Positions 32,201 to 39,956 of a stretch of DNA of 64,000 bases are shown piece after piece. The first letter of the stretch is position 1, and every line of letters starts with the position of its first letter. The notes beneath the pieces were generated by a model. That model was not told the DNA's origin. It searched no databases and saw nothing but the letters and a program-made list of their open reading frames with translations. Position numbers and translations under genes: made by a program. Origin of the DNA: Clostridium guangxiense (GTDB lineage Bacteria; Bacillota; Clostridia; Clostridiales; Clostridiaceae); the NCBI RefSeq assembly GCF_021043395.1, contig NZ_JAJNKE010000003.1:172821-236820 (forward strand). Reading direction: 5' to 3'.

Positions 32201-34690
32201 ATGAGTCATGATGAAGAATGTATCAAAGAAAATTCAATATTGCAATCTAACATAGGATACAAAGATATCCAACTACAAAATTGTATCACTGGCGACACCA
32301 ACCACTTTCTCCCTCAGCTAAAATCCTCCATTACCCAAGCTAAATCCATAGACATAATAGTAGCTTTTTTAATGGAATCAGGAGTTAAGCTCATAGTAGA
32401 GGATTTAAAACAAGTTATAAAAAAGGGTGTGCCAATAAGAATTTTAACAGGAAACTATCTTAACATAACTCAGCCGCAGGCATTGTATCTTTTAAAAGAT
32501 GCCCTTGGTGACGAAGTTGACTTAAGGTTTTATAATGTTTGCAATAAATCTTTTCATCCAAAGGCATACATATTTGAATATGAAAATGGCGGGGATATAT
32601 TTATAGGTTCTTCCAATATATCAAGGTCGGCTTTAACCAGTGGAATTGAATGGAATTATAGAATTACAAAACATGGACATGAAGAGGATTTTGAGCAGTA
32701 TAAAAGTACTTTTGAAGATTTGTTTTTGAATCACACAATTATAGTGGATGACAATGAACTTCAGAGGTATTCAAAAGTTTGGAGAAGGCCAAAGGTTTTT
32801 TACGATATAGAAAAGTTAGAAGATGGAGAAGAAGAAAATGTAATTGCTTATCCTACACCTAAGGCGGCCCAAATAGAAGCTTTATATGAACTTAAAAAAT
32901 CAAGGCTGGAAGGTTGGGATAGAGGCATTGTAGTTGCGGCTACGGGTATAGGAAAAACATATTTAGCGGCTTTTGATTCAAAAGGTTTTCAAAAAGTACT
33001 GTTCGTAGCACATAGGCAGGAAATTTTAAATCAAGCAGAGGCTTCATTTAAATCTGTCAGACCAAAGGATTCTACAGGATTTTTTAGCGGCAGTAATAAA
33101 GATATCAATTGTGATATATTATTTGCAACGGTTCAAACCTTGGGACAAGCTCAATACTTATGTGAAGAATATTTTAAAAGAGATTATTTTGATTATATTG
33201 TAATAGATGAATTTCATCATGCAGCGGCAGGAAATTATCAAAACATAATAGATTATTTTAAGCCAAAGTTTTTGCTTGGAATTACAGCTACACCAGAAAG
33301 AATGGACAACAAGGATGTTTTTGAAATATGCAGCTATAATATTGTTTATGAGGTAAGACTCAAAGAAGCTATAAACAAAGGATGGCTTGTGCCATTTAGA
33401 TATTATGGTATTTTTGATGATACGGATTATAGTAAAATAAGCTTTAATAATGGAAAGTATAATGAAAAAGAGTTAGATGAAGCTTTTATGATAGAGAAAC
33501 GTGCAGATTTAATTTTAAATCATTATGAAAAATATAACAGCAAAAGAGCCTTAGGCTTTTGTTCTAGTAGAAAGCATGCAAATTTTATGGCAGAATATTT
33601 TTGTCATAATGGAATATCTGCCTGTGCAGTACTTAGCGGAGAAAAAATGAGCTGCTCTATGGATAGGGAAGAAGCTTTAAAGAAGTTTAAGGAGGAAGAA
33701 GTAAAAGTACTTTTTTCTGTGGACATGTTTAATGAGGGGCTAGATGTACCTGATGTAGATATGGTTATGTTTTTACGACCAACGGAATCAACCACTGTAT
33801 TTTTGCAGCAGCTAGGACGTGGACTTAGAAGGTGCGGCAATAAAAAATATCTGAATGTGCTGGACTTCATAGGAAATTATAAAAAGGCGAATTTAGTTCC
33901 TTATCTTTTAAGTGGTGATGTAAGAAATATAGCTGATAAAGCTAAAAATAAAGTATTCCCAAAAGAAGAAGAATATCCAGAAGATTGTATTGTAGATTTT
34001 GATTTTAAGCTTATTGATTTGTTTAAGAAAATGGCAGAAGATCAGAAAAAGATAGTAGATTTGGTTAAAGAAGAGTTTTATAGAATAAAAAATGAACTTG
34101 GAAGAGTTCCAACGAGATATGAAATGTACAAATACATAGATGATGATATTTACAGTAATATTAGAGCTAAAACTAAAATCAATATTTTTAATGATTATTT
34201 AGGTTTCTTAAATTCAATAGATGAACTTACTGAAGAAGAAAAATCTCTCATAAAAACTAAGGCGCATGACTTTATAAAGTTATTAGAAATTACTTCTATG
34301 ACTAAAACTTATAAGATGCCTTTATTACTTGCTTTTTATAACAATGGATACTTCAAATTGTCTGTAACTGAGGAGGAAATATATTTAAGCTTTAAGGAGT
34401 TTTACAGCAAAGCCTCAAATGCAGTAGATTTAATAAAGGATAAGTCTACTAAAGATTATTTAACGTGGGGAAAGAAAGAATATTTAAAAATTGCTAAAAA
34501 TCCAAGAGCCGCTTTTTTAAATTCTGCTGATGAGTTTTTTTACGATAATAGAGATACATATTGCATAAAATCCTCTTTAAAAGAGTTTGAGAAAAATAAG
34601 ACATTTATAAAGCATTTTAAGGATGTTATAGATTATAGAACGAGTAAATTTTACAAGGAGAGGCTTGAAAAGAGAAAAAATCAAATATGA
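32201..34690 (+). CDS. PLD-like nuclease fused to SF2 DEAD/DEAH helicase
   Basis: An 829-residue fusion. The N-terminal phospholipase D-like domain (about 25-190) has one HKD-type site, H119-P-K121 in FHPKAYIFEYE with FIGSSNISRSALTSG downstream; PLD nucleases work as dimers. The helicase follows: Walker A AATGIGKTYLAA (about 246), DEFHHA (about 336), LGITATPERMD, LFSVDMFNEGLDVPDVD and motif VI QQLGRGLRR. The C-terminal 230 residues form a helical domain of the kind seen in DUF3427-type helicases. Such fusions are common in defence islands. It starts 22 bases after GHKL-2 with AAGGAAAG. Bases 32268-32345 are visibly richer in C than the surroundings. Confidence 0.88.
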   Translation: MSHDEECIKENSILQSNIGYKDIQLQNCITGDTNHFLPQLKSSITQAKSIDIIVAFLMESGVKLIVEDLKQVIKKGVPIRILTGNYLNITQPQALYLLKDALGDEVDLRFYNVCNKSFHPKAYIFEYENGGDIFIGSSNISRSALTSGIEWNYRITKHGHEEDFEQYKSTFEDLFLNHTIIVDDNELQRYSKVWRRPKVFYDIEKLEDGEEENVIAYPTPKAAQIEALYELKKSRLEGWDRGIVVAATGIGKTYLAAFDSKGFQKVLFVAHRQEILNQAEASFKSVRPKDSTGFFSGSNKDINCDILFATVQTLGQAQYLCEEYFKRDYFDYIVIDEFHHAAAGNYQNIIDYFKPKFLLGITATPERMDNKDVFEICSYNIVYEVRLKEAINKGWLVPFRYYGIFDDTDYSKISFNNGKYNEKELDEAFMIEKRADLILNHYEKYNSKRALGFCSSRKHANFMAEYFCHNGISACAVLSGEKMSCSMDREEALKKFKEEEVKVLFSVDMFNEGLDVPDVDMVMFLRPTESTTVFLQQLGRGLRRCGNKKYLNVLDFIGNYKKANLVPYLLSGDVRNIADKAKNKVFPKEEEYPEDCIVDFDFKLIDLFKKMAEDQKKIVDLVKEEFYRIKNELGRVPTRYEMYKYIDDDIYSNIRAKTKINIFNDYLGFLNSIDELTEEEKSLIKTKAHDFIKLLEITSMTKTYKMPLLLAFYNNGYFKLSVTEEEIYLSFKEFYSKASNAVDLIKDKSTKDYLTWGKKEYLKIAKNPRAAFLNSADEFFYDNRDTYCIKSSLKEFEKNKTFIKHFKDVIDYRTSKFYKERLEKRKNQI

Positions 34691-34704
34691 TAGGAGAGAG
34701 TAAG

Positions 34705-35016
34705 ATGAAGGTTTACAACAAATTAGTCCGTGATAAAATACCAGCTGTGATAGAGGCTTCGGGAAAGAAGTTTGATATAAGAAAAGCAGATAAAGAAGAA
34801 CATTATAAATTGCTAGAGACAAAACTAAAAGAAGAAGTAAATGAATTTTTGAAAGATAAAAATTTAGAGGAATTAGCAGATGTTATGGAAGTGTTATTTG
34901 GACTAGCAGAGAATATGGGCTACAGTGAAGAGGATTTGATGAAAAAGAGATCTGAAAAGAGAGAAGAGCGAGGAGGATTTAAGGAAGGAATTGTGTTAGA
35001 GAAAGTGTATGAATAA
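34705..35016 (+). CDS. MazG-superfamily nucleoside triphosphate pyrophosphohydrolase (PRA-PH-like)
   Basis: A 103-residue all-alpha NTP pyrophosphatase. MKVYNKLVRDKIPAVIEASG is typical of the phosphoribosyl-ATP pyrophosphatase-like group. The metal site is formed by EEVNEF and EELADVMEV (ExxE...ExxD). It would hydrolyse (d)NTPs or modified nucleotides to monophosphates. An in-frame ATG at 34687 overlaps the helicase stop, but the GGAGAG site at 34692 favours ATG 34705. This helicase/pyrophosphatase pair is recurrent in clostridia and may act together in nucleotide-level defence or house-cleaning. A long hairpin terminator follows. Confidence 0.85.
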   Translation: MKVYNKLVRDKIPAVIEASGKKFDIRKADKEEHYKLLETKLKEEVNEFLKDKNLEELADVMEVLFGLAENMGYSEEDLMKKRSEKREERGGFKEGIVLEKVYE

Positions 35017-35020
35017 GAAT

Positions 35021-35072
35021 ATACCTACAATTATTATGAATTTTAAATTGACATGATAGTTGTGGGTATTTT
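35021..35072 (+). terminator. Long hairpin terminator closing the 24-35 kb gene group
   Basis: ATACCTACAATTATTATG pairs with CATGATAGTTGTGGGTAT over an AT loop, followed by TTTTAATA. Confidence 0.75.
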
Positions 35073-35096
35073 AATATATAAATTTATATCGATGTT

Positions 35097-35157
35097 ATTG
35101 CAATACAGATTTTTAATTTAAAAGATATAGAAGAATTAGAAAAATATTTTAAGTGAA
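35097..35157 (+). pseudogene. C-terminal scrap of an unknown gene
   Basis: One frame reads VIAIQIFNLKDIEELEKYFK and stops (TGA at 35155). The last 25 bases before the stop recur at 38648-38672, also as in-frame EELEKYFK plus stop. No start or ribosome site is present. It looks like the 3' end of a deleted gene copied to two places; the parent family is not recognised. Confidence 0.35.
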
Positions 35158-35182
35158 TTAGAAAAACAAAGGAGCAAGCACT

Positions 35183-35740
35183 ATGTTTGAAGTTATAAAA
35201 ACTGAATGCGGAAAATATATTACTGAATTTGAATTTGATTATTCTGGAACTTATCCTGATTTTGATATATTTATTATAAATGCAAAAGTAAAATTTTATA
35301 AAAAAGGTTTTTTAATTTCTACAAGTCTTAGTGAGAAAAGTCTTTTTATAGAATGGAATGATATAACAGGAATCAAATTCACAAAAAATAAAAAGACACT
35401 TGTAAATATAACAACAGATAAGGGTGCTGTAATACTGAAAAGAGAAAAACAGGAAACAGACATTGGTGAATTTAAGAAACTATTAAATAGTATGGTTAAA
35501 AATATTAAGCTTGAATATGTAAAATCGGATATTGATAATATAAGCTCATTAGAAATGAAGCGACATGAAAAGCTTTATGATATGCAGGAAAAACGAGTTG
35601 AAAGTTTTATAAGAAACAGCGGATATGAAGATGATGCAGCTATTCAGGAATACTGGTGTGATTACCTTAAAGAAAAACTTCAGTTTCCTTTTGAAGCTAA
35701 AATTATTGATGATTACAATTTTTGGCTTTGCAATAGATAG
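35183..35740 (+). CDS. Uncharacterised protein, possibly truncated at its C-terminus
   Basis: A 185-residue protein. The first 110 residues look like a PH-like beta domain (FIINAKVKFYKKGFLISTSL, FIEWNDITGIKFTKNKKTLV, DIGEFKKLLNSM). After a helical linker comes RVESFIRNSGYEDDAAIQEYW then CDYLKEKLQFPFEAKIID. This ending resembles the start of a small FPFEA-type domain that normally continues with a further 50-80 residues of beta strands. Here it stops within ten residues (DDYNFWLCNR). The following 60 bases before the MerR gene show no continuation in any frame, so a deletion may have fused the gene to the MerR region. The start follows AAAGGAGCAAG. Confidence 0.55.
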   Translation: MFEVIKTECGKYITEFEFDYSGTYPDFDIFIINAKVKFYKKGFLISTSLSEKSLFIEWNDITGIKFTKNKKTLVNITTDKGAVILKREKQETDIGEFKKLLNSMVKNIKLEYVKSDIDNISSLEMKRHEKLYDMQEKRVESFIRNSGYEDDAAIQEYWCDYLKEKLQFPFEAKIIDDYNFWLCNR

Positions 35741-35798
35741 ATTTTATAAATCATTTGTAGTATTTAGATTAGAAAGTGAGGAGTTAAAGAAAAGCAAT

Positions 35799-36200
35799 AT
35801 GAAGTATTATTTAAGAGGTGAAATTGCCAAAATATCTGGCATTAATGTGGAAACACTAAGATATTATGAAAAGAATAAACTGATTCCTATTCCCAAAAGA
35901 ACTTCAAAAGGATATAGAATTTATACAGAAGATACATTAATTATTCTTAGATTTATTAGGGGGGCTAAGAGTGCAGGTTTTACTTTAGAGCAGATAAGAG
36001 ATTTATTTTCAGCTGTAAATGGTGTAAATATAGATTTAAATTATGTAAAAGAATTAATTGATGAAAAACTTGTGGAAATTAGTGATAAGATTATAGAGCT
36101 TAAAAGTGTAAAGGAAAATCTTAAGAATATTAAGGAAAATTTATATCAGCCACATGAATGTCCATTATGCAATGCATTTAATAATAATTCAGGAAAATAA
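35799..36200 (+). CDS. MerR-family regulator
   Basis: A 133-residue MerR protein. The winged helix is YYLRGEIAKISGINVETLRY followed by YEKNKLIPIPKRTSKGYRIY, and the dimerisation helix covers about residues 80-120. The tail HECPLCNAF holds two cysteines that could bind metal or sense redox state. The frame is open far upstream but ATG 35799 matches the family N-terminus; the ribosome site is weak (GAGGAG lies 15 bases away). A MerR-type promoter with stretched spacer lies directly after the gene and drives the next one, so this protein probably controls the EFR1-like gene. Confidence 0.85.
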   Translation: MKYYLRGEIAKISGINVETLRYYEKNKLIPIPKRTSKGYRIYTEDTLIILRFIRGAKSAGFTLEQIRDLFSAVNGVNIDLNYVKELIDEKLVEISDKIIELKSVKENLKNIKENLYQPHECPLCNAFNNNSGK

Positions 36201-36209
36201 TAAAAAAGC

Positions 36210-36241
36210 TTGACTCTGTACCTAAGTACAAGGATTATAAT
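36210..36241 (+). promoter_or_regulatory. MerR-type promoter with 20-base spacer and dyad
   Basis: TTGACT (36210-36215) and TATAAT (36236-36241) are separated by 20 bases containing the dyad TTGTACTTAGGTACAG-like CTGTACCTAAGTACAAG (36216-36232). Over-long spacers with a central dyad are the hallmark of MerR-activated promoters. It lies 30 bases upstream of the EFR1-like start. Confidence 0.8.
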
Positions 36242-36270
36242 TAGTTGAAATTATAATAAGAGGTGTTAGT

Positions 36271-36885
36271 ATGAGTTCAAAAATTTTTTATTTTTCTGGA
36301 ACGGGAAATTCTTTAGCAGTTGCAAGAGAGATTAATGATAATTTGAGTGATAAAGGAAGTATAATTCCATTATCAATATTTAGAGATAAAGAATCCGTAC
36401 AGATAGATACAGATGTATTAGGATTTGTATTTCCGGTTTATTTTATGAATATTCCAGATATAGTTAGGTCCTTTATAAAAAAATTAACATTTAAAACCAA
36501 TCCATATATTTTTGCTATTGAAACATGCAACGGAGCTCCTGGTGCAAGCTTGATTGAGCTAAATAAATGTTTAGAAAGAAAAGGAAAAGCTCTGTCTTCA
36601 GGTTTCGTTATTTATATGCCCGGCAATGCACTTGTAACTCCACATAACATTGAAATTGAAAGACTGAACAATTATAAGATTAAATTAGCTGAAATTTCAA
36701 CTAATATTAATAATAGAAGTATAAATAAAATTGAAGGAAAAGGTAGCCTTAAGACCCGTATAGTAAGTGCTGTTTGTAAATCCCTTGGAAAGCAAATGTA
36801 TTTAACTCCCAAAAATGTTTCATATACGTCCCAATGTGTTGGTTGTGGAATATGTGAAAAAGTATGCCCCGGGAAAGAAATTTAA
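36271..36885 (+). CDS. EFR1-type flavodoxin-ferredoxin protein, truncated
   Basis: A 204-residue protein. The flavodoxin domain shows FYFSGTGNSLAVAREI, FVFPVYFMNIPDIVRSFI and AIETCNGAPGASL. The C-terminus reaches the first ferredoxin motif CVGCGICEKVCPGKEI and stops. EFR1-family proteins normally continue for about 50 residues with a second CxxCxxCxxxCP, so this copy lacks the second 4Fe-4S site and is shorter than usual. Whether the shortened form works is uncertain. It is driven by the MerR-type promoter and starts after AGAGGTG. Confidence 0.75.
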   Translation: MSSKIFYFSGTGNSLAVAREINDNLSDKGSIIPLSIFRDKESVQIDTDVLGFVFPVYFMNIPDIVRSFIKKLTFKTNPYIFAIETCNGAPGASLIELNKCLERKGKALSSGFVIYMPGNALVTPHNIEIERLNNYKIKLAEISTNINNRSINKIEGKGSLKTRIVSAVCKSLGKQMYLTPKNVSYTSQCVGCGICEKVCPGKEI

Positions 36886-36921
36886 TATAAGAAAGGCGTA
36901 TTTGTAGAGGGAGATATGAGC

Positions 36922-37440
36922 ATGAATACAAGAACTATTATGATTTTTCCTCAATTTGAAAATATTAAGGTTATAAATGAAATCCGTAAGAAATATGATC
37001 CCTTGGTAGATTTAGTGTTGCCACATATTACTTTAGTATTTCCTTTTAATAGCGAGCTGACTAATAAAGAACTTAATTTATATTTAAAAGTGTGTTTAAG
37101 AAATATAAAGGCATTTAAAGTTGAATTGAAGGGGTTTAGTAAACAGCACGATAGATATGGAAATTACTTGTTTTTAAATGTAGTACAAGGCATGGGTGTA
37201 ATTAAAAACATTCATGATATGCTATATAAAGATAAACTAAAGCAATTTGATGCAAGTCAAGATTATGTTCCTCATATGACAGTTGGAAAACTATCTTCTA
37301 TAGAGCTGCTTGATAAAGCATTTGATGATGTAAATAACAAGTATAATGATAAATTTAGTACTGTAGTCAAAAAGATATCGGTTGAAATGATTGGTGAGCA
37401 TGAAGAATCAATTATTGTAATAGAGCACGAACTGGATTGA
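36922..37440 (+). CDS. 2'-5' RNA ligase / 2H phosphoesterase family protein
   Basis: A protein of about 172 residues with the two HxT motifs that define the 2H superfamily: PHITLVFPF in the N-terminal half and PHMTVGKL in the C-terminal half. Members cleave cyclic nucleotide phosphodiesters or reverse 2'-5' RNA linkages; cellular substrates of most are unknown. ATG 36922 is eight bases after GAGGGAG; ATG 36916 is in frame but too close. It follows the truncated EFR1 gene by 36 bases and may be co-transcribed. Confidence 0.85.
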   Translation: MNTRTIMIFPQFENIKVINEIRKKYDPLVDLVLPHITLVFPFNSELTNKELNLYLKVCLRNIKAFKVELKGFSKQHDRYGNYLFLNVVQGMGVIKNIHDMLYKDKLKQFDASQDYVPHMTVGKLSSIELLDKAFDDVNNKYNDKFSTVVKKISVEMIGEHEESIIVIEHELD

Positions 37441-37568
37441 TAAATTATAATTTGTTTAGCTTCGCTAGCCGATTATTATTATAGTCTTTATCTACTAATT
37501 GCGGCATAAAAAGTCGGGAGGTAATTTAATATTTATTTTATAATTGTATATGACAGGAGGAAAAGTAT

Positions 37569-37881
37569 GGATATGATTCGCAGGATGCATTTTCACGTGC
37601 TTTTAGAAATTTCCATGGGGTTTTGCCGTCAACAGTAAGAAGTGAAACAGTAACGCTTAAATCTTGTCCTAAACTCTCTTTTCAAATTGTGATTAAGGGG
37701 GAAGAAAAAATGAAGTATCAAATTGAACATTGGCCTGCATTTAAAGTGGCTGGGATTGCTAGCAGGATTAAAACAGATATGGCTTCCAAGTTCGGGATTT
37801 AAACTTGCAGACTTGCCTGTATTTGAATGTTATATGCAAGAAAATCGACAAGAGATTTGGATAGCAATTGAGGAAGCATGA
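37569..37881 (+). pseudogene. AraC-type HTH plus GyrI-like effector domain, decayed
   Basis: One frame reads GYDSQDAFSRAFRNFHGVLP then STVRSETVTLKSCPKLSFQI and VIKGEEKMKYQIEHWPAFKV, stopping at TAA 37800-37802. This is the second half of an AraC HTH followed by the start of a GyrI-like small-molecule-binding domain. After the stop, another frame gives LADLPVFECYMQENRQEIWI ending at TGA near 37881, resembling scraps of the same domain. The N-terminal HTH half is missing. A strong AGGAGG site at 37557 now leads to a 23-codon out-of-frame peptide. The gene is dead. The rest of 37441-38080 holds only the promoter described next. Confidence 0.8.
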
Positions 37882-37991
37882 TGAATGCTGAAATATTTAC
37901 TTCTAGTAAGGGAGATATCTGCTAATATAAGGTTCAATCAATGTAACTATCATATCTTTATAAATCCTTCATAATCCGGTTATGTGTAAAT

Positions 37992-38020
37992 TTGACATAC
38001 GAACATATGTTTGATATATT
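37992..38020 (+). promoter_or_regulatory. Promoter with LexA (SOS)-like box in the spacer
   Basis: TTGACA (37992-37997), 17 bases, TATATT (38015-38020). The spacer contains CGAACATATGTTTG (38000-38013), matching 13 of 14 positions of the Gram-positive LexA/DinR consensus CGAACRNRYGTTYC. A repressor bound there would block RNA polymerase. Confidence 0.65.
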
Positions 38021-38080
38021 TAATCATATGAATACTTGTTGATTTGTTTTAAAATTCGTAGGACATGGAGGAAAATAAAA

Positions 38081-38638
38081 ATGAGTATGCTTGAGGAAAT
38101 AAAAGAAGATATAAAGAAAAGATGTGAAAGTCCAAATAACTTTTTTGGACCGGGAAGCTATGAACATATTAAAAGTGTAGCAAAGAATGCTGTTGAACTT
38201 GCTGAATTGTACAAGGCAGATGTTGAAGTGTGTGAAATTGCAGGCTGGTTACATGATATAGCTTCGGTTACAGATTACAAGCTATATGAAAAGCATCATA
38301 TTCACGGAGCAGCTATGGCAGAAGCAATCTTGAAAAAATATAACTATCCAGAAAATAAAATTGAACTTGTTAAATTATGCATATTGAATCATCGTGGAAG
38401 TGTGTTAAAGGAAAAAAGAACTATAGAAGAAATATGTGTTGCCGATGCTGATGCAATTTCTCATTATGATGCTTTGCCTGCATTATTTTACTTAGCCTTT
38501 GTTCAGAGAAAGCTTAATATTGATGCTGGCACCGAATTTGTCAGAAATAAGCTTGAAAGAAGCTATAATAAGATGTCTAAACAAAGCAAGGAATACTATA
38601 AAGCTAAAAGGGATTTAATTAAGACTATATTTGAATAA
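38081..38638 (+). CDS. HD-domain phosphohydrolase, possibly SOS-controlled
   Basis: A 185-residue HD-superfamily protein. Metal ligands are seen in GSYEHIKSVAKNA (H), GWLHDIAS (HD), HHIHGAAMAE (H), NHRGS (H) and VADADAISHYDAL (D). This is the short single-domain type acting on nucleotides or other phosphate esters. ATG 38081 is nine bases after GGAGG. The upstream promoter carries a LexA-like box, suggesting expression after DNA damage. The 11 codons after the stop stay in frame and read FYLEELEKYFK, ending in the 25-base repeat shared with 35130-35154. Confidence 0.85.
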   Translation: MSMLEEIKEDIKKRCESPNNFFGPGSYEHIKSVAKNAVELAELYKADVEVCEIAGWLHDIASVTDYKLYEKHHIHGAAMAEAILKKYNYPENKIELVKLCILNHRGSVLKEKRTIEEICVADADAISHYDALPALFYLAFVQRKLNIDAGTEFVRNKLERSYNKMSKQSKEYYKAKRDLIKTIFE

Positions 38639-38647
38639 TTTTATTTG

Positions 38648-38672
38648 GAAGAATTAGAAAAATATTTTAAGT
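38648..38672 (+). repeat. 25-base direct repeat, second copy
   Basis: Identical to 35130-35154 over 25 bases (GAAGAATTAGAAAAATATTT then TAAGT). Both copies encode EELEKYFK just before a stop codon and lie just upstream of or beside terminator-like sequence. Confidence 0.7.
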
Positions 38673-38675
38673 AGA

Positions 38676-38700
38676 CTACAGGCATATCTGTAGTTTTTTT
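38676..38700 (+). terminator. Terminator after the HD-domain gene
   Basis: CTACAG and CTGTAG pair around GCATAT and are followed by seven T. Confidence 0.75.
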
Positions 38701-38798
38701 TATGCATACTAATGAATGAAATAGCTATAGTTAAAAAATTCTAGCTTCAATATTTTTTTATTACTCAATTTTTAAATAAGAGAAGGAGAGAGAGTATA

Positions 38799-39686
38799 GT
38801 GAATGAAAAGCAAATGAGCCGAATGCATACGGAAAGTGGATTTATTGCTGCGCTAGATCAAAGTGGAGGTAGTACTCCAAAAGCACTGCTGCAGTATGGT
38901 ATTCAGGAGAACAGTTATTCTAATGATAAAGCTATGTTTGATTTGGTACATGAGATGAGAACGCGCATTATAAAGAGTCCTGCCTTCAATTCAAAGTATA
39001 TTTTGGGCGCTATACTATTTGAAGATACAATGCATCGTACCATTGATGATAAATATACTGCCGATTATCTCTGGGAAGAGAAGAATATTGTGCCTTTTCT
39101 GAAGGTCGATAAAGGATTAGCTGAAATTGAAAATGGTGTAGAGCTCATGAAGCCAATAAATAATTTGAAGAACATTTTAAATGAGGCTGTAGAAAAAAAT
39201 GTTTTTGGAACGAAAATGCGCTCTGTTATTAAAGAAGCTAATCCAAGAGGAATTAAAATGGTTGTTGATCAGCAATTTGAAATTGCTAGACAAATTTTTA
39301 ATACGGGATTGATTCCAATAATTGAACCAGAGGTTGATATCTACAGCGTTGACAAGGAAGAATCAGAAAAACTTTTGAAGCTTGAAATTTCAAAACAATT
39401 ATCGAGGCTTGGCAATGAAACAAAAGTAATGCTTAAACTTTCAATACCAACGAAGGATGATTTTTATAGTGATCTCATGGATGATCCACATGTTGTTAGA
39501 ATATTGGCTTTGTCTGGTGGATATAGTCAAATTGAAGCAAATAAAAAGTTAGCACGTAATCATAGATTAATTGCTAGCTTTTCACGAGCACTATTGCAGG
39601 GATTAACTGTTCATCAAACTCAAGAAGAATTTAATGAAGTGTTATCAAGCTCAATTAAGAAAATCTATGAAGCATCAATCAAATAA
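38799..39686 (+). CDS. Class I fructose-bisphosphate aldolase
   Basis: A 295-residue Schiff-base aldolase. MHTESGFIAALDQSGGSTPK is the class I signature, followed by PAFNSKYILGAILFEDTMHR, VPFLKVDKGLAE, LIPIIEPEVDIYS and the lysine-containing TKVMLKLSIPTKDDFY. It cleaves fructose-1,6-bisphosphate in glycolysis and needs no metal. The start is GTG 38799 after AGAAGGAGAGAG; the ATG four bases later is out of frame. Many clostridia rely on a class II enzyme, so this is possibly an additional or condition-specific form. No glycolytic neighbours are present. Confidence 0.9.
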   Translation: MNEKQMSRMHTESGFIAALDQSGGSTPKALLQYGIQENSYSNDKAMFDLVHEMRTRIIKSPAFNSKYILGAILFEDTMHRTIDDKYTADYLWEEKNIVPFLKVDKGLAEIENGVELMKPINNLKNILNEAVEKNVFGTKMRSVIKEANPRGIKMVVDQQFEIARQIFNTGLIPIIEPEVDIYSVDKEESEKLLKLEISKQLSRLGNETKVMLKLSIPTKDDFYSDLMDDPHVVRILALSGGYSQIEANKKLARNHRLIASFSRALLQGLTVHQTQEEFNEVLSSSIKKIYEASIK

Positions 39687-39741
39687 TTTTGTGTTAGAAC
39701 TTAAATGAAAAATATAAAAAATAAAGAGGAGTACAATTATT

Positions 39742-39891
39742 ATGAGCAATAAGTTAACTACAACTAAAAAGAAAATGGCGTCACTTGGCTTAAAGAAGAA
39801 CGATAGGGGAGATTATGATTACATAGATCCTTCAGAAAAAAGTAAATCAAAATATAAATCAGTCAAACCCAAAAATAAAAGTGAAATGTAG
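39742..39891 (+). CDS. Small basic protein, 49 residues
   Basis: ATG 39742 follows a good AAAGAGGAG site. The peptide begins MSNKLTTTKKKMASLGLKKN, continues DRGDYDYIDPSEKSKSKYKS and ends VKPKNKSEM. It is very Lys-rich, with no hydrophobic helix and no cysteine. Codon use and ribosome site look genuine. Its position between the aldolase and the spore-photoproduct-lyase homologue suggests co-transcription with one of them. I know of no family; a DNA- or RNA-binding or spore-associated small protein are guesses. Confidence 0.6.
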   Translation: MSNKLTTTKKKMASLGLKKNDRGDYDYIDPSEKSKSKYKSVKPKNKSEM

Positions 39892-39956
39892 ATGATAAGA
39901 TTATTTAATTTGCTAATGTAAGGAGGAAGAGATGAATTAAATCTCTAAAGTAAATT

